In this document: positions 33,864-41,708 of the stretch, piece after piece
Position numbering within the stretch: the stretch's first letter is position 1
How the letters are laid out: every line of letters starts with the position of its first letter
The notes under the pieces: generated by a model
Told to the model about the DNA's origin: nothing
The model's database searches: none
Seen by the model: the letters and a program-made list of their open reading frames with translations, nothing else
Assembly: GCA_001917135.1 (NCBI GenBank)
Contig: MNTT01000015.1
Coordinates: forward strand, 62,001 to 126,000
Direction: 5' to 3'
Source of the DNA: Acetobacter sp. 46_36
Lineage (GTDB): Bacteria; Pseudomonadota; Alphaproteobacteria; RF32; CAG-239
Length of the DNA stretch: 64,000 nucleotides
Made by a program: the position numbers and the translations under genes

Positions 33864-34952
33864 ATGAAATTTCTCGACCAGGCAAAAATATACTTGAAAT
33901 CAGGAGACGGCGGACGCGGATGCGTTTCTTTCCGCCGCGAAAAGTATATTGAATTCGGCGGCCCGAACGGAGGAGACGGCGGCAAAGGTGGCAGCGTTTA
34001 TTTCGTCGCGGTTGAAAACCTGAATACGCTGATAGATTTCCGCTACCGGCAGCATTTCAAAGCCCAAAACGGCCAGCACGGCATGGGTTCGGAAATGAGC
34101 GGCGCCAAAGGCGAAGACCTCATCATCAAAGTTCCGGTCGGTACCGAAATCGTCGCCGACGACGGAGAAACTGTTCTCGCCGATATGGTTGAAGCCGGAC
34201 AGACTTTTATGATTGCCAAAGGCGGCGACGGCGGCCGTGGCAATACCCGTTTCAAGACCTCGACCAATCAGGCACCGCGCTATGCGGAACCGGGATGGCC
34301 GGGAGTCGAGATGTGGGTATGGCTGCGCCTGAAAATCATTGCCGACGTCGGACTTATCGGACTGCCAAACGCAGGAAAGTCAACATTTCTGACAGCTGTA
34401 ACCAAAGCCCGTCCCAAAATTGCGGATTATCCGTTTACTACGCTTCATCCCAACCTGGGAGTCGCTTGGATTGATGGCAAAGAATTGGTTTTGGCCGATA
34501 TTCCTGGCTTGATTGAAGGAGCACACGAAGGAACAGGATTGGGCGATCGATTTCTAAAACACGTCGAACGGTGTTCTGTCTTTTTGCACTTGATAGACGC
34601 CACCTCCGATGATGTTGTCCGCGACTATAAAACAATCCGCCGCGAACTTGAACTCTATAAAGCGAAACTTGCAGACAAACCCGAAGTCATCGCCTTAAAC
34701 AAAACAGATTCGCTTCCTGCTGAAGAAATAAACAAAAAGCTGAAGGCTCTGTCCAAAGCAACGCCTTCTCCAATCTTTGCCATTTCTGCCATTGCCGGAA
34801 CAAACACCGCCGATTGCCTGCGCGAAATTTCCAGTTTCGTTCCTGCAAGAAAAAAGAAAAATTCCCCCGATCAGCCAAATGATTCGGAACAAAATGCCGT
34901 AACCGGCGAAGAACACCGCGCACCAGCCAAAACTTGGTCGCCGCTGGACTAA
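33864..34952 (+). CDS. obgE: GTPase ObgE/CgtA
   Basis: A 362-residue protein with the glycine-rich Obg domain (KSGDGGRGCVSFRREKY; GGDGGRGNTRFKTSTNQ) in residues 1-158. A G domain follows, with GLPNAGKST (G1, near residue 168), DIPGLIEGAHEGTGLGDRFL (G3) and NKTD (G4). The C-terminus is Lys/Pro/Glu-rich. ObgE acts in large-subunit assembly and stress control. It is followed 16 bases later by rsfS. Confidence 0.97.
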   Translation: MKFLDQAKIYLKSGDGGRGCVSFRREKYIEFGGPNGGDGGKGGSVYFVAVENLNTLIDFRYRQHFKAQNGQHGMGSEMSGAKGEDLIIKVPVGTEIVADDGETVLADMVEAGQTFMIAKGGDGGRGNTRFKTSTNQAPRYAEPGWPGVEMWVWLRLKIIADVGLIGLPNAGKSTFLTAVTKARPKIADYPFTTLHPNLGVAWIDGKELVLADIPGLIEGAHEGTGLGDRFLKHVERCSVFLHLIDATSDDVVRDYKTIRRELELYKAKLADKPEVIALNKTDSLPAEEINKKLKALSKATPSPIFAISAIAGTNTADCLREISSFVPARKKKNSPDQPNDSEQNAVTGEEHRAPAKTWSPLD

Positions 34953-34968
34953 ATTTAAGGAGCATATA

Positions 34969-35313
34969 ATGAACGCCAACGACACAACACTGCTTGAACT
35001 TGTTACCAAAGTTCTGGACGATAACAAAGCTGAAAATATCGTCACAATAGACCTCAAAGGCAAAACTTCCATCGCCAACTATATGGTTATTGCCAGCGGA
35101 ACATCAAACCGCCATGTCGCCTCCCTTGCGGACAAGTTAAAATATGAACTCAAACAAAAAGGCTTCCCTGCATCGTCGGAAGGCGAAGAAAAAGCTAACT
35201 GGGTACTGATAGACGCTTTCGACGTCATTATACACATTTTCTGCCCGGAAGTTCGCGAATTCTATAATCTGGAAAAGATGTGGAATTCTGTCGCAGAAAT
35301 GCGCAAAAACTAA
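34969..35313 (+). CDS. rsfS: Ribosomal silencing factor RsfS
   Basis: A 114-residue protein with the RsfS/DUF143 pattern: TIDLKGKTSIANYMVIASGTS (residues about 24-44), NRHVASLADKLK, GEEKANWVLIDAFDVIIHIF and the ending REFYNLEKMW. It binds L14 and blocks subunit joining when nutrients are scarce. Cotranscribed with obgE. Confidence 0.95.
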   Translation: MNANDTTLLELVTKVLDDNKAENIVTIDLKGKTSIANYMVIASGTSNRHVASLADKLKYELKQKGFPASSEGEEKANWVLIDAFDVIIHIFCPEVREFYNLEKMWNSVAEMRKN

Positions 35314-35362
35314 AAAAGAGCTGCTTTTTCTCTAAGCAGGTTGCAAAAACGGTTTTATTTTA

Positions 35363-35392
35363 TTGACAGATATAAAAAATACTTGATTTATT
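35363..35392 (+). promoter_or_regulatory. Promoter of tRNA-Trp-secE-nusG
   Basis: TTGACA (35363-35368) is followed 17-18 bases later by ATTTAT/TTTATT (35386-35392). The -35 box is consensus, the -10 box weak. Confidence 0.5.
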
Positions 35393-35444
35393 GTTTCTAA
35401 ACGTGTATCAAGGTTGAAGTAAACGAAACAAAGCCGTTTTTAAT

Positions 35445-35520
35445 AGGGGTGTAGTTCAGTTGGTAGAGCGTCGGTCTCCAAAACCGAATGTCGAGGGTTC
35501 GAATCCTTCCGCCCCTGCCA
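35445..35520 (+). tRNA. tRNA-Trp (CCA)
   Basis: A complete cloverleaf: acceptor AGGGGTG/CGCCCCT, D arm GTTCAGTTGGTAGAGC, anticodon loop CTCCAAA with anticodon CCA, T arm GGGTTCGAATCC, and an encoded CCA end. It precedes secE and nusG, a common arrangement. Confidence 0.97.
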
Positions 35521-35552
35521 GTTTTTATCAATGTTATTGAAATGGTTGAGCT

Positions 35553-35744
35553 ATGGGAAATACAAGTCCGATACAATTTTTTAGACAAGTTAAGCAAGAA
35601 GTAAAAAAAGTTACCTGGCCGTCTAAAAAAGAAGTAATGCGCGCAACAATTATGGTGATGGTAATTGTTGCAATTGCCTCGACGTTTTTCTTCTTTGTCG
35701 ACATGATTTTTGCCGCCATAGTCAGTTCAATCTTCAAATATTAG
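35553..35744 (+). CDS. secE: Preprotein translocase subunit SecE
   Basis: A 63-residue single-span protein with the SecE motif FFRQVKQEVKKVTWPSKKEV (residues about 10-29) and one membrane segment (ATIMVMVIVAIASTFFFFVDMIF). It clamps SecY in the inner membrane. It lies ten bases before nusG. Confidence 0.96.
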   Translation: MGNTSPIQFFRQVKQEVKKVTWPSKKEVMRATIMVMVIVAIASTFFFFVDMIFAAIVSSIFKY

Positions 35745-35753
35745 GAGTTACCC

Positions 35754-36287
35754 ATGACCGCTCGTTGGTATGTCGTAAATGTATATTCCGGTTCAGAGAA
35801 TAAAGTTGCTGAATCCATTCGTGAGCAAGCTGTTTTGAAAAAGATGGACGACCGCATCCTTGAGGTTTTGGTTCCTACCGAACAGGTTGTCGAAGTTCGA
35901 AAAGGTACGAAAGTAAACGCCACGCATAAGTTCTTCCCCGGTTACATCTTGGTCAAAATGGAAATGAGCGATGACGCATGGCACATTGTAAAAGACACGC
36001 CGCGTGTCAGCGGCTTTCTCGGCAGCCATAACAAGCCTCAGGCTATAAGCGAAGCTGAAGTAAAACGCATCATGACGCAGATAGAAGAAGGCGTTGAGCG
36101 TCCTTCGACGGAAGTATATTTTGAAGTTGGCGAACAGATTCGCGTTACGGACGGACCTTTTGCTTCATTTGTCGGCGTTGTTGAAGAAGTTGATAATGAA
36201 AAATCGCGCCTGAAAGTTTCCGTTTCTATTTTCGGACGCTATACGCCGGTAGAACTGGAATTCGGGCAAGTTGAAAAAATAGCCTGA
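35754..36287 (+). CDS. nusG: Transcription elongation/antitermination factor NusG
   Basis: A 177-residue protein with the NGN domain (RWYVVNVYSGSENKVAESI; FFPGYILVKMEM) and a C-terminal KOW domain (GEQIRVTDGPFASFVGVVEEV). NusG couples RNA polymerase to Rho and the ribosome. The usual followers rplK, rplA and rpoB are not present: a terminator follows 32 bases after the stop. Confidence 0.97.
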   Translation: MTARWYVVNVYSGSENKVAESIREQAVLKKMDDRILEVLVPTEQVVEVRKGTKVNATHKFFPGYILVKMEMSDDAWHIVKDTPRVSGFLGSHNKPQAISEAEVKRIMTQIEEGVERPSTEVYFEVGEQIRVTDGPFASFVGVVEEVDNEKSRLKVSVSIFGRYTPVELEFGQVEKIA

Positions 36288-36318
36288 TAAAGCGACGAAA
36301 GCACTACAAGTATATAAC

Positions 36319-36343
36319 AGCCCTCTAAGAGGGCTTTATTTTA
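36319..36343 (+). terminator. Terminator after nusG
   Basis: A 7-bp stem AGCCCTC/GAGGGCT (36319-36325, 36329-36335) with a TAA loop is followed by TTATTTTAT. Confidence 0.85.
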
Positions 36344-36390
36344 TGCCATTTTACAGAAAAAATCTCCCGTTAACACATCCCGTAAAGCAC

Positions 36391-36419
36391 AAAAAAAGGA
36401 GCCCTGAACAGAGCCCCTT
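36391..36419 (-). terminator. Terminator after rpsU
   Basis: A 10-bp stem with G-T pairs, AAGGAGCCCT/AGAGCCCCTT (36396-36405, 36410-36419), is followed by TTTTT on the minus strand, 20 bases past the rpsU stop. Confidence 0.8.
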
Positions 36420-36438
36420 CTTAATCAAAACAGCAGGA

Positions 36439-36645
36439 TTAGAATCCTTCAGTATCTAAGCGCTTACGCAACTGTTTTCTTGCTCTTCTGACAGCCTCAG
36501 CCTGACGACGAGCTTTCTTCTCAGAATTCTTTTCATGGCAGCGTCTGAGCTTCATCTCGCGAAAAATACCTTCGCGCTGCATTTTTTTCTTCAAAATCTT
36601 CAAAGATTGAGCAACATCATTGCCGATAACAGTAACCTGAACCAC
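36439..36645 (-). CDS. rpsU: 30S ribosomal protein S21
   Basis: A 68-residue basic protein with the S21 pattern KILKKKMQREGIFREMKLRR and an Arg/Lys-rich helical tail. S21 helps bind mRNA at the anti-Shine-Dalgarno. It is a single-gene transcript here, convergent with nusG. Confidence 0.95.
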   Translation of the reverse strand: MVQVTVIGNDVAQSLKILKKKMQREGIFREMKLRRCHEKNSEKKARRQAEAVRRARKQLRKRLDTEGF

Positions 36646-36810
36646 TTAAATCACCTCTTTTCTATTTCTCTGTCGGTTAATATTTTAGAGCCTTATACCA
36701 CATTTTTTTTAGATTGCAACAAAAAACATACATCATTTTTAGATTCGTAACCGATTTTTAAGAACTTTCGCTCTACACTCGCTACAGATAATGCTGTAAA
36801 GGATATAATA

Positions 36811-37251
36811 ATGACTGAAACATCGCAACCTGAAAAACAGGATCCGCAAAATGTTTACGAATTGATGGAAAACGACGACGGAGAAGTTATGGTTTTGCTT
36901 TTTGCCGGGGAAGGAACTCCGCAGAATCCGTCTTTTACCTTGGACGAAACAAACCGGTTGATAGAACTGTCGCGCAGTAAGAACGACATTGTGCTTATTG
37001 AGGGGCTTCTTCCCGATGCCGTTGAAAAATTAAAAAAGCTCAGCGTCCTGTATGTTTGTGAAATGAAATACAATGAAAACCCCGAAGCTGAAAATGAGAT
37101 TCTGCACGCCTACGCCGCGGCGTTAAAAAAAAAAGAGCAGCCGCAGCAAAACGCCGACGCAAAACCGGCGGCGCAGGAAAGCCTCTCCGAAAAAGCCCGC
37201 AAAGCAAGAGAAAACGTCCTGAACAAAAAGGCCACTCCGAATAAATCTTAA
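36811..37251 (+). CDS. Small acidic protein, unknown
   Basis: A 146-residue soluble protein. Residues about 15-95 look folded (VYELMENDDGEVMVLLFAGEG; NDIVLIEGLLPDAVEKLKKL); residues 100-146 are a charged Ala/Lys/Gln-rich tail (KKKEQPQQNADAKPAAQES). The ATG has AAAGGA upstream, and a strong terminator follows directly, so it is a single-gene transcript. I recognise no family. Confidence 0.6.
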   Translation: MTETSQPEKQDPQNVYELMENDDGEVMVLLFAGEGTPQNPSFTLDETNRLIELSRSKNDIVLIEGLLPDAVEKLKKLSVLYVCEMKYNENPEAENEILHAYAAALKKKEQPQQNADAKPAAQESLSEKARKARENVLNKKATPNKS

Positions 37252-37280
37252 AAAAGCTCCCGCAACAGGGAGCTTTTTCT
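37251..37280. terminator. Bidirectional terminator between convergent genes
   Basis: An 11-bp stem AAAAAGCTCCC/GGGAGCTTTTT (37251-37261, 37268-37278) lies between the small plus-strand gene and trpS on the minus strand, with T runs on both sides. Confidence 0.85.
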
Positions 37281-37303
37281 TTTTTTTCAAACATCATACA
37301 CGC

Positions 37304-38311
37304 TCAAAAACCGCCGAAAACGGCCCTTTTCAAACGTTGCAATGTCCGACCGGCGATTGCTCTGGCCTTTTCTGCACCGGCCGCTAGAATTTTTTCAACC
37401 TCATCAAAGTGGTTCATATAATAATTATAAACCTCCCGTTCCTGCCCGGTTTTCTCAATAATGGCTTCCAACAGCATATTTTTAACGTGTCCGTATCCAA
37501 GCTTACCGTTTTTAAGTCCTTCGGCCATCTCCTGAACTTTGTCCGCCGGAGCTACCGCTTTGTAAATTTCATAAACTAAAACCTCATCGGGATTTTTCGG
37601 CTCTTCAATCGGCTTAGAGTCGGTCTTAACCGAAAACACTGCCTTTTTCAGCGTCTTGTCATCCTCAAACATCGGAATGACATTACCGTATGACTTACTC
37701 ATTTTACGCCCGTCAATTCCTGGTATTACCGCAATGTTGTCATCAAACGCGGCTTTCGGCTGCACCAGAATTTCTTCGCCGTAAAAAGCGTTAATGGCCC
37801 CGGCAATATCTCTGGCAATTTCCACATGCTGCACCTGGTCTTTTCCGACCGGCACGATATCCGTGTCAAAAGAAAGAATATCCGCTGCCATTAAAATCGG
37901 GTACGTATACAGCCCCATATTAATCCCGTCGTCATGCGGTTTCTCTGCGGCAACATTCCTGTCAACCGCCGCTTTGTACGCATGCGCCTTATTCATAAAC
38001 CCCTTCGGCGTAAATGCCGTTAAAATCGTCGTTATTTCAAAAATTTCCGGCACGTCGGACTGGCGATAAAAAATGCTCTTGTCCGGATTAAGCCCTGCCG
38101 CCAGATAAATGCATGCTATTTCTTTTATTTCTTTGTTCAGAATTTCCACATTTTTCTCGGCATTAATCGCATGATAATCGGCAATAAACATAATGTGCTG
38201 CTTTGCCGTGTTCCCCATTTCAATCGCCGGCTTGATTGCCCCCAGATAATTTCCCAAATGCGGCTTGCCAGTCGGCTTAACTCCGGTCAGAACCCTTTTT
38301 CCCTCTATCAT
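37304..38311 (-). CDS. trpS: Tryptophanyl-tRNA synthetase
   Basis: A 335-residue class I synthetase with the HIGH-type motif PTGKPHLGNYLGA (residues about 13-25) and the KMSKS motif GRKMSKSYGN (near 204). It charges tRNA-Trp. I chose ATG 38311 because the fold begins there (MIEGKRVLTGVKPTG) and AAAGG lies upstream; a longer frame continues into the region between trpS and serS. It is divergent from serS. Confidence 0.96.
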   Translation of the reverse strand: MIEGKRVLTGVKPTGKPHLGNYLGAIKPAIEMGNTAKQHIMFIADYHAINAEKNVEILNKEIKEIACIYLAAGLNPDKSIFYRQSDVPEIFEITTILTAFTPKGFMNKAHAYKAAVDRNVAAEKPHDDGINMGLYTYPILMAADILSFDTDIVPVGKDQVQHVEIARDIAGAINAFYGEEILVQPKAAFDDNIAVIPGIDGRKMSKSYGNVIPMFEDDKTLKKAVFSVKTDSKPIEEPKNPDEVLVYEIYKAVAPADKVQEMAEGLKNGKLGYGHVKNMLLEAIIEKTGQEREVYNYYMNHFDEVEKILAAGAEKARAIAGRTLQRLKRAVFGGF

Positions 38312-38414
38312 TTTGTGTTTGCCTTTCAAATTTGTGTTGTTTTTAATTTTAAATATTGATAATCTTGTTTTCAGATTTTTGCAAATAATTTTATATAAAA
38401 AAGGATAATCAGCA

Positions 38415-39704
38415 ATGTTGGATATTAAATTCATTATCGACAACCCGGAATTGGTCAAAGAAGGCCTTGCCAAAAAAGGCTACACGCCTGAACAGATTGA
38501 CATAGACGCCCTGATTGCTCTGCACAAAGACGTCAACAAATTAAAAACCTCCACCCAGGCACTGGCAGAAGAAAAAAACCGCCTGAGCAATTCCATCAAA
38601 TCCGCATCGGCTGACGAACGCCCCGCCATTATCGCCAAGAGTCGGGAAATCGGTGAAGAATTGAAAAAAGAACAGGAACAGCTGACCGAAGAACAGCAGA
38701 AATATGACAGCATAATGTGGCGTATGCCTAATCTCCCGAGTCCGGAATCACCCGTCGCCCCGGACGAGTCCGGCAATGTCGTCATCAAAAAAGTCGGCGA
38801 ACCGACAAAATTTGATTTCACGCCCAAAGACCATGTAGAACTGATGGAACTAAATGACTGGTCGGAAATGGAACGCATCACCAAAGTTTCCGGTGCCAGA
38901 ACTTATGCTATCAAAAACGAACTTTCCCGACTGGAACTCGCTATGCATATGCTGGTGCTGGACAAACTGGCTGCGCATGGTTTCACCACGATTACCGTTC
39001 CATCTCTTTCCAAACAAAAACCGTTATATGGAATGGGCTATCTGCCGTTTTCTCAGGACGAAGTCTATTATATGCCGGCCGATGACCTTTACCTCTCCGG
39101 CACGGCCGAACTGGTGCTCAATTCGCTGCGCGCCGATGAAATTCTTTCCGAAAACGACCTGCCGGTGCTCTACGCCGGATTCTCCCCCTGTTTTCGCCGC
39201 GAAGCAGGAGCCGCCGGCAAAGATACGCGCGGTTTGGTTCGCGTCCATCAGTTTCTGAAAACCGAACAGTTCGTTATTTGCAAAAATGACATTGCCGAAA
39301 GCGAAAAATGGCACAAAACCCTGCTGGCTATTTCTGAAGAAGTATTGCAGGATTTGGAATTGCCTTATCAGGTATTGGAAATCTGCACCGGCGATATGGG
39401 CGCACCCAAATACCGCCAGTATGATTTGGAAGCGTGGACACCGTCGCAGAACTGCTACCGCGAAACCCACTCCTGCTCCAACATCACCGAGTGGCAGGCT
39501 CGTCGCACCAATCTGAGATACCGCGACAACAAAGACGGCAAAGTCAAATTTGCCCATACGCTGAACAATACCGGCATCGCCACGCCGCGTATCCTGGCTC
39601 CGTTTATAGAAAACCATCAGCAGGCTGACTTTACCGTTCGTATTCCGGAAAAACTCCAGCCTTATATGAACGGCAAAAAATTCATCGGCAAAAATGCCCG
39701 CTGA
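38415..39704 (+). CDS. serS: Seryl-tRNA synthetase
   Basis: A 429-residue class II synthetase. The N-terminal coiled-coil arm (LHKDVNKLKTSTQALAEEKNRL, residues about 37-110) binds the long tRNA-Ser variable arm. Motif 2 (PCFRREAGAAGKDTRGLVRVHQF near 258) and motif 3 (NTGIATPRILAPFIENHQ) follow. Length is typical. Confidence 0.97.
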   Translation: MLDIKFIIDNPELVKEGLAKKGYTPEQIDIDALIALHKDVNKLKTSTQALAEEKNRLSNSIKSASADERPAIIAKSREIGEELKKEQEQLTEEQQKYDSIMWRMPNLPSPESPVAPDESGNVVIKKVGEPTKFDFTPKDHVELMELNDWSEMERITKVSGARTYAIKNELSRLELAMHMLVLDKLAAHGFTTITVPSLSKQKPLYGMGYLPFSQDEVYYMPADDLYLSGTAELVLNSLRADEILSENDLPVLYAGFSPCFRREAGAAGKDTRGLVRVHQFLKTEQFVICKNDIAESEKWHKTLLAISEEVLQDLELPYQVLEICTGDMGAPKYRQYDLEAWTPSQNCYRETHSCSNITEWQARRTNLRYRDNKDGKVKFAHTLNNTGIATPRILAPFIENHQQADFTVRIPEKLQPYMNGKKFIGKNAR

Positions 39705-39718
39705 TTTCCCCGTCGTCC

Positions 39719-39747
39719 CGGCCGGAGTCCCAAAGCTCCGGCCGTTT
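39719..39747 (+). terminator. Terminator-like hairpin after serS
   Basis: A 9-bp stem CGGCCGGAG/CTCCGGCCG (39719-39727, 39736-39744) is followed by only TTT, so it may be a weak terminator. Confidence 0.6.
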
Positions 39748-39831
39748 GGGAATCTTAACTCCGGCACTCTAAGCACCGTAGTTTCGGCATCTGGAAATAT
39801 ACTGTAACCAGTCTAAATTTTTTGAAAAATT

Positions 39832-40461
39832 ATGAAAAGAATTGAAAAAATCATCAGTTTTATGCGGGCATTGGAAGAAGTCTGCATCGTAAAGAGGGAC
39901 GTACTGCTGTATGAAGGCTCAACCGAAAATGACGCCATGCATATTTTCAAACTCTCGTTTCTTGTTATGCTCATTGCGCCTTATCTGAAAAGCAAAGTAG
40001 ATTATACCAGAATGCTGGAAATGGCTCTGGTTCACGATATAGCCGAAGGTAAGGTCGGAGACTACACCGCCGCTAACCAGATTGTCAATCCCGAACTGAA
40101 AAAAGAAAAAAAGCAGAAAGAAGAAGAAGCAATAAAAGAACTGAAAAGCCTGCTTCCGCCACCGTTGAACCATAAAATCTATGACTTATATCAGGAATAT
40201 GAAAAGAAAGAAACGTTGGAGGCAAAAATCGTTTCCGCTTTAGATAAACTGGAAGCCAATCTCCAGGCCAACCAATACAAAGACGGCGATGTTCGATATT
40301 GGAAGCTTTGCGAAAACGGCGCAGAATACTATAAGATGGCACTGCAAAAGAAACCGCTGATTGCCGAAATAGGCGAAAAAATTCTATCGGATTTGGAAAA
40401 TGCCATTATTGCCCTCTCGCGTGAAAATATGAAAAAATGCCGGGTTCGTATAAAAAAATAG
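39832..40461 (+). CDS. HD-domain hydrolase (YfbR/HDDC2-like)
   Basis: A 209-residue protein with the HD pattern: His in ENDAMHIFKLSF (near residue 42), HD in EMALVHDIAEGKVGD (near 69) and a later Asp in SALDKLEANLQAN (near 141). The spacing is that of the 5'-deoxynucleotidase YfbR/HDDC2 group, which dephosphorylates deoxynucleoside monophosphates. A Lys/Glu-rich insert (LKKEKKQKEEEAIKELK) lies between. It is the first gene of a four-gene group and lies 20 bases before the AMMECR1-like gene. The ribosome site is poor. Confidence 0.8.
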   Translation: MKRIEKIISFMRALEEVCIVKRDVLLYEGSTENDAMHIFKLSFLVMLIAPYLKSKVDYTRMLEMALVHDIAEGKVGDYTAANQIVNPELKKEKKQKEEEAIKELKSLLPPPLNHKIYDLYQEYEKKETLEAKIVSALDKLEANLQANQYKDGDVRYWKLCENGAEYYKMALQKKPLIAEIGEKILSDLENAIIALSRENMKKCRVRIKK

Positions 40462-40481
40462 CCGATATTTAAGGAGCTGCC

Positions 40482-41708
40482 ATGCTGTTATATATAGACA
40501 AGAAAAAACAAAAACGGCGGAGAATTAAAATTGCTGCGCTAACGGTAGCAGCCGTTTTGTTCGTCATATTAAATTGCACACACTTTTCAACAGCACTGCA
40601 CCAGACAGACAAAACTCTCCTGACTTATCATCCCCGCCCGTCCATGGCCGAAGAATATGAACACTCGGCACCGGTTACCTTGTTCACGTTTATATCCGCT
40701 TCCGTTGCCGATTCCGCACCGGCAGTTATTCTCATTCCTTCTGTTGCAAACCGACAAAATTTTATAACCACAGCACAGGCCTTTTCCCAAATCGCGCCAG
40801 ACACGACAGAAGTGCAGTTTACACCTGAGATAAAGGAAACCTCGGCTCTTTTGTCCCTGATACAAATTTTCGCCCCCGCCTGCCGCATAACCGAAAGCAG
40901 CCATACCGCAGTAAACCAGCCGGGCACGATACCATCGGATACCGAACCTTCCTCCTCCCGCTCAATTATCATTTCATCAGACATCAATGCCGTAAAAGCT
41001 GTCATATCTGCACAAAATCTCTACCCGCATACCATTAATTATACCGCCGCACTCAAAAAATTTAAAACATCAGAGGCCTTCTCTTCGGTAAAACCATTGC
41101 TTGACCGTCTATTTCCCCTCGCCCCAAAAACGCAGGGAAAACTTGCCGCTGAACAGAACGCCCTCCGCAGCTTTGCTTTTGAACATAAAAAAGAACTGCT
41201 CGCTGCATTTTACCTTGAAGCTCTCTCACCGACGACATTTCCTCAAGTTGCTTCTCCCGCCCGGCTTTCAACCGACAATCTGCTGCTGCAAAATGCTCCG
41301 CTTTGCCTGACCACCCGTGAAAAAACCGCTTGCAGTCTTGATTTAAACGCATCATTGGAAAAGAATCTTAAAACCGCTCTGCACCGGCTGCCCCCCGGCC
41401 AAACGCCGTTCCGATTAAGCCTGCTGACGTCAGCCATTGAAATAACTCCGCAAACAATATTGATGCCTGACGAGGGGCTGATGTTTCGTTTTGGTTCCCG
41501 TGAGAACCTGCTTCTTCCTCTGGAAATTGCCGCCTTTCGCAAAAGCCTCGCTGCCCGGAACCGCCAACCGGTTCCGGCTTCTGCCGACAATGCCGAAATT
41601 TTCCGCTTTTTGCAATTGCGGTCAGGATTAAACCCGGATTATCATAACGATCAGATGAAATTTTACAAATTTAAAACAGTGGAGATAAATTTAAATGACA
41701 ACATATAA
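40482..41708 (+). CDS. Membrane-anchored AMMECR1-like protein with a possible MEMO-like half
   Basis: A 408-residue protein. A basic stretch (DKKKQKRRRIK) and one membrane segment (residues about 16-36) anchor it, with the rest outside the cytoplasm. The C-terminal part from about residue 225 follows the AMMECR1 pattern: PDEGLMFRFGSRENLLLPLE (near 328), then IFRFLQLRSGLNPDYHND and MKFYKFKTVEI. The middle part (residues about 60-200; PAVILIPSVANRQN, SRSIIISSDIN) vaguely recalls MEMO proteins, with metal-binding His residues missing. Both calls are by eye. No radical-SAM partner of the AMMECR1-MEMO system is in the window. The stop overlaps the next gene by 14 bases. AAGGAG precedes the ATG. 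Confidence 0.5.
   Translation: MLLYIDKKKQKRRRIKIAALTVAAVLFVILNCTHFSTALHQTDKTLLTYHPRPSMAEEYEHSAPVTLFTFISASVADSAPAVILIPSVANRQNFITTAQAFSQIAPDTTEVQFTPEIKETSALLSLIQIFAPACRITESSHTAVNQPGTIPSDTEPSSSRSIIISSDINAVKAVISAQNLYPHTINYTAALKKFKTSEAFSSVKPLLDRLFPLAPKTQGKLAAEQNALRSFAFEHKKELLAAFYLEALSPTTFPQVASPARLSTDNLLLQNAPLCLTTREKTACSLDLNASLEKNLKTALHRLPPGQTPFRLSLLTSAIEITPQTILMPDEGLMFRFGSRENLLLPLEIAAFRKSLAARNRQPVPASADNAEIFRFLQLRSGLNPDYHNDQMKFYKFKTVEINLNDNI

Noticed and set aside
36811..37251. A toxin-antitoxin partner near the small acidic protein
   Set aside because: It is a single-gene transcript with a terminator on its own and no second small gene next to it.
39024..39776. A 250-codon minus-strand frame opposite serS
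   Set aside because: Antisense to conserved serS motifs; no ribosome site.
39832..40461. A defence system built on HD and nuclease proteins
   Set aside because: The HD protein has the housekeeping YfbR/HDDC2 layout, and no restriction, CBASS or effector genes are beside it.
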